The notes under the pieces: model-generated
The model's input: the letters and a program-made list of their open reading frames with translations, nothing else
The model's database searches: none
What the model was told of the DNA's origin: nothing
Shown: positions 1-9,930 of the stretch, one piece after another
Layout of the letters: each line of letters starts with the position of its first letter
How positions within the stretch are numbered: position 1 is the first letter of the stretch
Assembly: GCF_000313135.1 (NCBI RefSeq)
Contig: NW_004457317.1
Span: 7,630 to 34,958, forward strand
DNA: 27,329 bases
Origin: Acanthamoeba castellanii str. Neff
Lineage: Eukaryota; Discosea; Longamoebia; Acanthamoebidae
Reading direction: 5' to 3'
Made by a program: the position numbers and the translations under genes

Positions 1-80
1 GTCCGCATACGCGCGTGCCCTCGTGTTGCGTGTCGTGGCGTGTCGTTCATTTCTCAGAGCTCACTCGCACTCGTGCGTGA

Positions 81-1332
<1,252 letters not shown>

Positions 1333-1383
1333 TAATAGAAGAAGGATAATGCATCGATGATGATGTGAGCTTCGTCAAGTCGT

Positions 1384-4300
1384 TCACAAGAGGGAGTCGG
1401 CCACCAGCGAGGCCAGCAGGGCGGTCCAGAGCTCAGAACCAGCATCGCCGAAGCGGCTGTCAATGCTCAGGGTGAGCGTGTAGAGGGTGGCGCCCAGCAC
1501 TAGCCATGCGGTCCTGACGTCGATGGTGTGTCCCTCCAGCGAGAACCTGAACCGCGAGGTCACCAGACCAAGGTCTTCCCTACTTCCAGCCTTCGCCCCT
1601 CCCCCCCGGGGGGGGGTCAGCGTCAGTCGTGGTGGTTGCACTGACCAACAGTTCTTACTTACCATGCATTCGTCCAGGTCGAGAAAGCGGTAGTCCGGGA
1701 AGGCGATCGTCGTCTCCGGGCGGAACTCGGACTTGACGTAGTCCATCAGCTGCTCGATGCCGTGGATCCACACATCTTCCTTTTGCTGAACCAAGACCGA
1801 TGGGGTCATCACCTTGTTCGACGATAGGAACGCCTTCATCAGGGGTCCTATTCCCACGCACGCACGCACGCACGCGCGCACACCACACACACGTCAACAA
1901 AACAAGCGCCTCAACTGAAGAAGCGAAATAGTCAGCGCACTCTCGTCGGGCGTCCAGCTGCTCGGGACGGAGAAGGCAAGGTTGCCCAGCAGGTACTGCT
2001 GCTGTCCGCTGCCGGCCACTTCGGTCTGGACCTTCTTCGCCAGTGCGAGGTGGGCTGCCGCCGATGCCTCCTTCGCTTTGGCCTTCTGCTGACCTGCAGG
2101 GCAGAGAGGTGCGTGAACAAGTGCGTGTGCAGTCGTGCCTGTGGGGCGGTGTGTGCCGCGAGGTGCTTGGCTTGCAAGTACCCTGTGCGAAGAGTCGTTC
2201 CGCTGCGGCGAAGGCGTCGATCGCCTCGTAAAAAGAGCCCAGGAGCTGGTGGCTCCGCCCCAGAAGGAACGCGGCCTGACCAGAGGACGGATCCCTGCTG
2301 AATGCCCGTGTGGCGTCTTCGAGGGCGTCTTGATTCTTACCCAACTCGCTAAAGCAGACACGATCGCACGATGGCACACGCACACGCACACGCACACGCA
2401 CACGCACACGCACACGCACACGCACACGCACACGCACACGCACACGCACATCAACAAACCCAGTGCGAAGAGTCGTTCCGCAGCGGCGAAGGCGTCGATC
2501 GCCTCGTAAAAAGAGCCCAGGAAGCATGGTACAAACCACCTTGTGGGGGGAGGGAATTTGTACAGATTAACTTCGGCACGAGTTAGCAGGCACTCAAAGC
2601 TGGTTGGCTGCAGTGCGACCGCGCTCGAGAGTTCGGACAGCGCCAGGAGGTAGTAGGTCCTCTTCGCGCTGGCCGCGGTGAGGTTGGCAGCCTTCTGCAG
2701 GTGGGCGCGGGCCGCGCCCAAGGCAGCGTTGGTTCTATGAGAGGTGGCGCATTGTTAGATAACACAAGCACTCTTGCAACACACAAGCCTCTGATGGCTT
2801 ACCGCTTCTTCATCTCGGTGTCGAGGGCGTCCAGCAGGCGGAGGCTGGCGTCACTCGGCTCCATGTAGCGCAGTGGCGTCTTGGCTTCATCGATGCTGGT
2901 CCGCAGGCTCGCATTGTCGTTAAGCTTCAGGTGGCACCACGACTCGATGCACCGCGCCCGCACGTACTCGTCCGCCAGGGGCTTGCGGCTGCTTTCCGCT
3001 TCTTGGGCTCTAAGCACGGCCAGGGCGCCACGCGCATCACTGGCGTCGAGCAGGCGCTGGGCGTTCACCAGGTAGGCGGACTTGCAGAAGGGTACCTGGC
3101 TGATGGTGACCATCGCAGCCGAATCGCCCTGCGCATCGCCCTTGTAGAACGTGCGCAAGGGCAGTGTGGCCCTGCCCCTGTGGGACGACTCCTTGATGAT
3201 TTTGTGCACCGCCGCGCTTTGCGCCACCTGCCGGTCGTTGGAGTCTTGAAACACCTTTACCCTCAGGTTGACACCTCCCGTCTACTCACCCCATGTCAGC
3301 CCAGGCAATCAAGAGGTGTGCGTGTGCGGTGGTGCGTGGGCGTGTGCGTGTGCGTGAGCGCGTGCAACAAACATACCAGGTTGAGAGTACGCTTGAAAGA
3401 GGCGTTGCCTGTGGTGAAAGTGCGCGAATGAGACTGCCGGTGCGAGGGCACGGTGTTGGGTGACACTTGCGTAATGCATCCGGAAGCCACCTGCTCGATC
3501 AACTCCCAGTCCAAATCGATGGCCGTCTGCGTCAGAATAAACCTGGCAGCAACAAAGAAGTGAGTTTGCGGGTGGGCTTCGTTTGGGTTTGGGTTTGGGT
3601 TTGCGTTTGGGTTTGGGTTTGCGTTTGCGTTTGGGTTGCGTTTGAGCGTTTGCGTTTGCGTTTGGGTTTGGAAAGCACACTTGGCCAGGCTCAACGCCTT
3701 GCTGAGCTCCGTGAGCCTTTGGAAGCACGTGTACTGGGCCGCCACCTCGTCGTAGCGCCTGGTGAACTCCTCAGCACAGATTCGCTCCGAGCTTGTCGGG
3801 TCGTGCTCATCGACGTCCCGCAAGCCCGATGGCGAGGCCGCATCTGGCACCTGCAGTGTTCCATGTGTGGTGTGTTGTGTCGGGCTTAAGTAGGTCCACG
3901 AGGGCCATAGTGCAGGTGTGCAGGTGGGCGGAAAGGTTGCACACCTGCCTCTTGGCCAGGACGACCATCTGCACGTCCTTGATGACGAGCACGCCTGCCT
4001 CGGACTTGGCGAGCTACACACGGGCGTTCTCTATCCACAGCCGCGAGTAGCGGTGCTCAGCTGCACCTTCGGGCTGCGCAAACGTGATGTCGGCCTCGCT
4101 CCGCACACTCGACGACGACAGCGATCTACATCAGGACACGGTCAGTGTGTTGTAAGTGTCGTGTGCGTGTGCGGGTGGGGTCGCGTGCGAGTGAGTACCC
4201 AAAAGCCAGCAGCTTGAGCTTCCAGTCAGCTTCGAACATGATCTCCCCGAACGTGGTGGAGCGCAGCCTCTCGGGGATGTACACCTTCTGAGGCTGGGAC

Positions 4301-5342
4301 CCGACGGATTGCTCGGGTCAGCCGGGTCGAGACTGAACGAGGTATCGCCGGACCGGACCAGCAGCAGAGCCAGGGCCAGATCGCTCATGGTGATTCCCAA
4401 GAGGTCCTGTGGACGCTCAGGTCGTACAGTTCAGCTGCGTGCATGCACACCCACGCGCACGCACACCGGCGAGAGTGTACTGCACCTTGCCCGCTTGGGG
4501 AGCCGAGGTCAACAGCGAGAGGAGGCCCGATTCTGGGTCCACCAAACCTACGAGCTTCCCCAGCTGCTGTTCGCTGTTGATGTCCAACTCGGTGGTGAAC
4601 TTGATGCCGCCTGGGCCTGTGGAGACGGACCGTAGCGTTACGTGTGTCGTGTGGTGCCGTGTGCGTTTCGTGTCGCGGGTGAGATGGTGTGCACTCAGGT
4701 TGGGCTGGGCGAGCCCCGGCAATAACGCGTGCAAAGACAAAAGAGCATACCCGAGGCTTGGGCGTGGCCTTTCTCGCCGGCCCTTGAGCTCATGACTCCG
4801 CTCGCAATGGCGCTCAACGCGCTACCGCCTCCACGGCCACCACTACCACCACCGCCACGGCCTCCGCCCCCGCCCCCGCCGCGGCCCCCGCCACCACCGC
4901 CTCCGCCTCCCCCACCACCACCACGGCCTCCGCCGCCGCCTCCGCCTCCGTTTCGGTAGACGTAGATCACTTTCTCACCCTTGGCGTTGGTGGCGTGGTA
5001 GTGGGGAAACTCGTGGTGGGGCGGGTCGCCCGACTTGGCCGAGTGGAGGTCGGGGTGGTGGGCATACTGGTTGGGTGCTATCTTTCCCTGCCTGTCCATG
5101 GCCATGCGCATGCCCAGTTGGTCGGGTCGGCCGTGCTGCTGCTGGGCGGCGGTGATGCGGGTTCGATTGGGGCCGGGGTCATTGAGCTCTCTGGAGGGTA
5201 TGTACTCGCCTCCTCGTCCGGCGCGGGGCACTTGGGCCCACTCCCGAGCCAGCTGGTTGGCTTTTCGGCTCGAACCGGCATCGTAGACCGGTACGCCCTT
5301 CTCCGTCGTATGAAGCTTGGGTAGGCCTTGCTTGTCGCTCAT
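1384..5342 (-). CDS. TPR-repeat protein with Gly/Arg-rich linker, unknown function; possibly broken
   Basis: Not recognised as a named family. Start ATG 5342 (A at -3), stop 1384-1386. Proposed exons in transcript order: 5342-4751, 4616-4465, 4406-4359, 4293-4199, 4125-3945, 3850-3681, 3542-3377, 3281-2803, 2734-2540, 2348-2182, 2093-1941, 1847-1663, 1590-1384; about 930 codons. Order of parts: a basic, His-rich N-terminal region (about 1-140), a poly-Gly/Arg linker (about 145-185), a compact alpha/beta-looking region holding RSTTFGEIMFEADWKLKLL, then helical TPR-like repeats (for example TYYLLALSELSSAVALQP and LGKNQDALEDATRAFSRDP), and a hydrophobic C-terminal tail. Two oddities: an in-frame TAG at 4014-4016 (about codon 333), and a frame change near 4290 that needs a 65-bp intron (4294-4358) with a weak donor. 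It could be intact with unusual splicing, a pseudogene, or carry sequencing errors. The last intron (1591-1662) is also uncertain. Confidence 0.7.
2185..2522. repeat. 60-bp direct duplication of an exon end, copies 278 bp apart
   Basis: Copies at 2185-2244 and 2463-2522 differ at one base of 60. The lower copy is the 3' end of a TPR exon (2182-2348, encoding SFYEAIDAFAAAERLF on the minus strand). The upper copy lies inside the preceding intron (2349-2539). The hexamer array 2374-2450 lies between them. The near identity suggests a recent duplication. Confidence 0.9.
2374..2450. repeat. CACACG hexamer microsatellite
   Basis: About 13 near-perfect units of a CACACG hexamer (GTGTGC read on the minus strand) in the intron between two TPR exons, directly beside the duplicated exon fragment. 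Confidence 0.95.
3581..3670. repeat. GTTTGG/GTTTGC hexamer array filling an intron
   Basis: About 15 units of GTTTGG or GTTTGC on the plus strand fill most of the intron 3543-3680 of the TPR gene (CAAACC in the transcript). It looks telomere-like but the unit is a hexamer with C/G variation and it sits in an intron. Confidence 0.9.
4795..4957 (-). repeat. Low-complexity Gly/Arg coding tract
   Basis: On the minus strand this encodes runs of glycine broken by single arginines (RGG-like) and one serine, about residues 129-183 of the TPR protein. The plus-strand poly-proline reading of the same bases is only its shadow. Such tracts commonly act as flexible or RNA-binding linkers; here that is inference. 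Confidence 0.85.
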
Positions 5343-5550
5343 CCTCTTCGCCTAGATCTTGCTCCTTCACAGGAAAAGCTGGTGTATCCAGCCTTCGGCC
5401 CGAAACCAATTATTTTTTAGACCGAATCGAAATTTCCGATCGGGCGACCATTTCGACCGAATTTGTTGCGGGCCGATGCCTCGAGGTTGACGTCGCGTGG
5501 TTGCAAGGATCTAAAAAGTAATTGTGTTGGAGAAGGATAAAAAGAAGAAG
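5343..5550. promoter_or_regulatory. Divergent promoter region
   Basis: 208 bp between the ATG of the minus-strand TPR gene (5342) and the ATG of the plus-strand gene (5551). It is clearly AT-richer than its flanks, with a CCAAT pentamer at 5406-5410 followed by an AT-rich run. Both transcripts must start here or share this region. No TATA box is convincing. Confidence 0.5.
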
Positions 5551-7188
5551 ATGGAGGAGAGTCGCCAACCGAACCGCGATGAACTCTTTCATCAAGTGGA
5601 GAAGGAGGAAACCACAAGACGGCTAACTCAAGAACAGGAGCTGGTGTCCAGACTCGCAGCTGAAGCGGAGCAGCTCAAAGCCACCGAAGCGGAGCGACTG
5701 CGGGTGTGGGCTGCCCGAACCAAGGAAGAACATGAAGCCGAGCTCAAGCAACGCGTCTTGGCCTCCCTCCTTGCCAAGGTGTCTTCATTTTATCGCTCTT
5801 TCAACTCCTTCAAAATAGATTTAACATTGAGCTGACCTTGATGCTCGCTACCATCTTTCTCTTCAGGTGCGACCTTACAAGGAGAGGCTGGAGCGGAAGA
5901 AGCTCATGCTCGCCAACGAAAAGCGCAACCTGGCCCACCCGCCCACGGAGAAGCACCAGCAGCAGATCCTGCTGCAGGTCGTCCTGGGCGATGGTAAGGG
6001 CCGACCCTTGAAACCGCGTGTGTCCCGCAAGCTGCGTATCACCGCCGACTCCTCGCTTTCCCAACTACCAACCCTGCTGTGCAGTCTCTTCGATTGCCCC
6101 ATCAAAAAGGCTCCCCAGGCGAAGTTGTTTTCCAAGCAGGGTCCTCTCTCCAGGTACGTATCGTGTGTGGTGGTGGTGGTGGTGTGTGTCCACTGAGAGG
6201 GTACTCCTCTTTCCCTCACACGCCATTGGTCAACAATAGCGACACGTTTGATACGCTATTGGCCAATTTATTACCACAGATTCGCCTGAATTGGTGACCC
6301 TGGTCAAGGAGCTGCTGTTGCCCAACGAGCCCGCTCACATAGGCCACTCCTCGGCGCTCGCGGGAGCTGCGCTGCCGCTATTGCTCCCCTCGTCGTCGTC
6401 CACTTCGTCGTCAGGCCCGGGACCCCTGTCCCTCATCAGCGTGCAGCCTGCGGCCCAATTACTGGGAATGCAGCTGGGCGCTGGCGGGTCGAGCTTGACC
6501 ACCTCCGGCAAATGCCACCTATGCGGCCAGCCCCTGCTCCCCAGCTTGATCGGCCTCCTCGGCGCTGGGCCGGCCCACTGTGCAGCGTGTGCTAAGATCG
6601 GTTCTGCCATGGCGGAGGCCGCGAGCCACCGCGCCGCCGGCAGCTTCGCCAATGCAATCACCTGCTACACCGACCTTCTCTCGACGGCCAGTGACCACGA
6701 GGGGACCCGCACCAACATAAGCATTGAGCTGGCCAAGACGCGACTTCTTGCCGGCCTCCAGCTCACCGACCACACGCTCATTGTGGCAAGCCTTTCAGCC
6801 CTCCAGACACTTCCGCAGCCCACCCAGGTGAGGACAGTGCTGCATCAGCTTGCAGTTTCCCTCTGCACAACCAGTCCGCACAGATCTGATCAATTGGCCC
6901 ACCTTCCAGCAGGAAGTGCGCCTGCTTCGAGGTTTGGCCGAACTCCTGGCCGGGCAGTTCGTGAATGGCTTGCAGGGGCTGAGCGTGGTTGCAGGTCACT
7001 CCTCGGCGAAAGAGGCCAAGCTGCTGCGTAAGGTCATGACCCTGGCCGTGTCAGTCCTCAGCACTGGGGTACCGACTGACCCTCCCCTCCCCTCTCCACT
7101 CTTCTAAGTTGTGCTCACGCAGCCAGCTATGGGAAAGCAGGCTTCGCTTGAACCTGAGCTGCTGGACAAGCTGCAGCAATTCCTCTGA
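5551..7188 (+). CDS. Unrecognised protein with N-terminal coiled coil and CxxC...CxxC segment
   Basis: I do not recognise the family. Start ATG 5551 (AAGAAGATGG, good context); stop TGA 7186-7188. Exons 5551-5778, 5867-about 6153, 6280-6827, 6913-7068, 7123-7188. The junction 6153/6280 is off by one base with the best donor (GTACGT after 6153); a donor after 6140 or after 6164 would restore the frame, so this boundary is unresolved. The first 100 or so residues are charged and heptad-like (EEHEAELKQRV, RLERKKLMLANEKRN). A low-complexity Ser/Pro/Leu stretch follows, then CHLCG...HCAAC, spaced like a small zinc-binding module, and a helical TPR-like C-terminal part. It is cytosolic or nuclear by lack of signal or membrane segments. 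Its 3' end is 128 bp from that of the hydrolase gene. Confidence 0.8.
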
Positions 7189-7316
7189 TGCCCTCGTCTT
7201 CATGAAGTTGCAATTTCCAGTCTTTGTCAGCAGAGAACATCATGAAGTGGACACATGCGAAGAAGATTGTGTAAAAAGGTTCATTTTCAAGATCCAATTG
7301 ACATACACACCGGTGC

Positions 7317-9686
7317 TTACTCCTGGACGACGATGGGGCCTGAGTCCGAGCCGGAGAGGCCGAGGACTTGTACCACGGCGTTGTTGAACTTGCGGCGGTA
7401 GATGCCCACCTTCTCGTTGTCCGACGAAGGGTAGACCCTGTTGGTGAGCAGAATGGTAACGACGCCATTGACGGGGTCTCCGCACATCTCAGTGCCCGTG
7501 TACCTGCGCAGGACAACGACCGAACAGTTGAGAACAGCATCGGCGCGGCCAAAACACACCAACACACACGACACACGGCACACGACACACGGCACACGGC
7601 ACAACAAGTACCCGATGTGCATGAAGGTCTTGGCACTGAGGGCGCCGCAGGAGAGGCCCCAGCCCTGGTCGCGCACGGTGGGGTCGTTGGTGTTCCAGCC
7701 GAGCGCGCGGCTGCTCTGCGAGTGGTTGTACTCCTTCACGAAGAACTCGGCCGTGCTCCTGCACAGCGCAAAGGAGTGAATGGGTGCGTGTGTCGTGTGT
7801 GTCGTGTCATCGTGCGTGTTCGGTGGTGCATGTGTGCGGTCGTGCGGAAAGGTACGTATTGAGCCAGTGGTCATTGGGGGCGGCCCACATCCACCTGTGC
7901 ATGAGCTTGAAGAGATCCCTCACGTTGGAGAAGAGGCCGGCGTGGCCCGCAATGCCACCCAGCGCGTAGGCGTTGCCGTCCGACACTTGGCCCTAATGTC
8001 GTGTGTGTCGTGTCGTGCATGTGCGGCGTGTGTGTCGTGTGTGTCGTGTCGTGTCGTGTCGTGTGTGTGCGGCGTGTGTCGTGCGTTAGGGCACAGGAAA
8101 GAAGCGCCGCAAGGAGAACCGCTTGACGCATACCTGAATGACCTTGTGGAGGTAGGTGGTGTCGTTTTCGCAGGGCGCGGAGCGGCTCCACTCGTACCTG
8201 GGCGGAAGGAAGAACGAATCGTACATCGACGCCTGGTGGAACACGTAGCGGCGCACATACGCCTCGAAATAGCACTGAGCGGCACTGCAACAGCACACGA
8301 CACGCACGACGCGACACGACATGCGCGTCAGGATCTACACAGGGCTGGAGGAGGGCAGGCGCGAGACAGAGAGGAGAAAAAGGGGGATACCCGGGGCCTC
8401 CCTGGTCGCAGCCGGCGATAAGGTCGGTGGGCTTGACGTAGCCGAGGTCCTTGGCCAGATTGCCCACCACGTACATGAGCGTGATCATGCTGTTGGCGTT
8501 CAGCCGCACACACACACGACACACGACACAACACACACACACGCACGACACACACGGCACACACGTCAGCTTTTTGATGTTCGATTGTCAAGAGCCACCG
8601 GCAAAAAAAAAAAATGAAAGCCGGACCTGAGGTCGGAGTAGACGTAGACGCTGCCGACGGGGTTGGCCAGGGTCTGCGCGAGGAGGCTCTTGTAGATGCG
8701 GTCCTGGCACGAGAAGTTCTCCTCCGGGTGCGGCTTGCGGGTCTCCGGGCAGCCGAACGCCGGGTCCCCTGCGTGTCCCACCGCACACGCGCCACCGCAC
8801 ACGCACACACCACTTGGAGTCAACGGCCGGCGTGCGAGTGCTGCGGGCGGGTGGAGGGTGCGGGCGTACAGTAGTTGGGGCTGGGGTCGGGAGGGTAGCC
8901 CGTGTTGTGGAGCAGGCAGTTGAGGACCGTGATGTCGCCCTTCCCGTGCTGGGCGTACTCCTTGCCCAGCACGTCGGCGATGCGCGTGTGCAGGGGCAGC
9001 TCGCCGCGCTGGTAGAACTGGGCCACGGCGGTGGTGGTGGCTGCAAAGAGGCGCTCACGCTTGTCAGCGACACCACGCACACGACATACGACACGCACGA
9101 CACGCACGACACACATGATGTGGTGATGGAAGTGCGTACTGGTGACCTTGGTGCAGCTCGCCATGTCAAAGAGGGTCTGTCGGTCCCCAAAACGAAGTAC
9201 GGTCAGCACGCAGCGCGAAGGAGTAGAGATGTGGAGGGGGGGGGCAAGCTGGAGGGCGTACGTCGATGGCCATGGGCGGGTTGCGGGAGCTGAAGGGCGG
9301 CGTGGCGCCATACGTGTAGTGCCCCACGGCACGCTCATAGATGATTCCCTGTTCGCCCCCTCCAGATTAGCACTGGCTGTGTTCATTGAAAGCAAACTCA
9401 CATGAATCTCGCACGTCCCTCATTCAATAGAAGTAATCCACTAATTGATTTAATTCAAATGAATTTGAATTAAATTCATACAAATGCACGTCAAAGGCAG
9501 TTCGGCGGATGAGCGTACGTTCTTGTTGCCTACGAGGGCGACGCAGCCGGGGTAGGCTCCGTCCTGCACTCCGGCCTGGAGGATCTGGTCCACATCGGAC
9601 CAGTTTGCGGCAGCACCGCCCGCAACGAAAACGGCGCACAGGACGACCGCCACCAGCAGCGCAGCACTTCTTCCACGCTGTACCAT
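7317..9686 (-). CDS. Secreted beta-lactamase-family serine hydrolase
   Basis: Ten exons agree in phase: 9686-9519, 9348-9262, 9176-9140, 9040-8870, 8768-8627, 8489-8391, 8284-8134, 7992-7856, 7758-7612, 7503-7317; 441 residues. ATG 9686 has A at -3 and G at +4 and opens a signal peptide (LLVAVVLCAVFVAGGAAA). The penicillin-binding/class C beta-lactamase fold is shown by S92-C-T-K95 (SxxK, nucleophile and base), Y198-S-D (the YxN position) and GYTGTE near 381-384 (the KTG position). NAYALGGIAGHAGLFS is typical of the eukaryotic and bacterial esterase/LACTB-like members. It is probably secreted or lysosomal, acting on an ester, peptide or amide; the substrate cannot be told. Antibiotic resistance should not be assumed. 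Several introns carry CGTGT/ACACG repeats in both orientations. Confidence 0.9.
7559..7606. repeat. ACACG-type intronic repeat (CA strand on +)
   Basis: Imperfect ACACGAC/ACACGGC units in the intron 7504-7611 of the hydrolase gene. It is complementary to the GTGTCG repeats in the next two introns. Confidence 0.85.
7786..7850. repeat. GTGTCG-type intronic repeat (GT strand on +)
   Basis: GTGTCGTGTGTGTCGTGTC-like units in the intron 7759-7855, opposite in orientation to the repeat at 7559-7606. The exon 7612-7758 lies between the two. Confidence 0.85.
7999..8090. repeat. GTGTCG-type intronic repeat
   Basis: Longest copy of the CGTGT family in this gene, including several tandem GTGTC pentamers, in the intron 7993-8133. 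It has the same orientation as 7786-7850. Confidence 0.85.
8290..8322. repeat. CGACAC-type intronic repeat
   Basis: Short ACACGAC array in the intron 8285-8390, complementary to 7999-8090, so the exon 8134-8284 is also flanked by an inverted pair. Confidence 0.75.
8506..8564. repeat. ACACACG/ACACGAC intronic repeat
   Basis: CA-rich array with ACACGAC units in the intron 8490-8626. A run of A follows at about 8604-8614. Confidence 0.85.
9068..9117. repeat. CACGACACG intronic repeat
   Basis: Imperfect CACGACACG units in the intron 9041-9139 of the hydrolase gene. Confidence 0.85.
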
Positions 9687-9930
9687 CGTGCCTCGTCTTG
9701 AGAGATCCACTCGAGTGTAGTGTTGAAGGTGGGGAGGGACGAAGAAGAAGAGTAACTCGACTACTCTGTCTCCTTTGACCCTACCTGATTAATTTGACAT
9801 GTTTGAGGTGGTGCAAGCCAATCCCACACAATCTCACCCTGCAGTAGCAACAACTGCAACAACAATGGCAACAATGACAACAGGTTGAGAAGTGCTTCCA
9901 TCTTCGTCTCTTCCTCTCTCTCTGCGCTTT
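9687..9930. other. Intergenic: hydrolase promoter and Sua5 3' flank
   Basis: 244 bp between the hydrolase ATG (9686) and the Sua5 stop (9931-9933). It holds CAA-rich low complexity around 9847-9885 and a pyrimidine-rich stretch at 9900-9930. No open frame or clear TATA box was found. Confidence 0.5.

Noticed and set aside
2371..2586. Plus-strand open frames made of Ala-His or Thr-His repeats
   Set aside because: They are translations of the CACACG microsatellite in an intron.
4729..4959. Plus-strand poly-proline open frame
   Set aside because: It is the complement of the Gly/Arg tract of the minus-strand TPR gene, which has coding sequence on both sides.
7495..9120. CRISPR-like reading of the CGTGT/ACACG repeats
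   Set aside because: Units are 5-7 bases, imperfect and intronic, with no unique spacers and no cas genes, in a eukaryotic context.
7317..9686. Acquired antibiotic-resistance gene
   Set aside because: The ten introns, signal peptide and host-like composition show a resident eukaryotic hydrolase; the fold is shared by many non-resistance enzymes.
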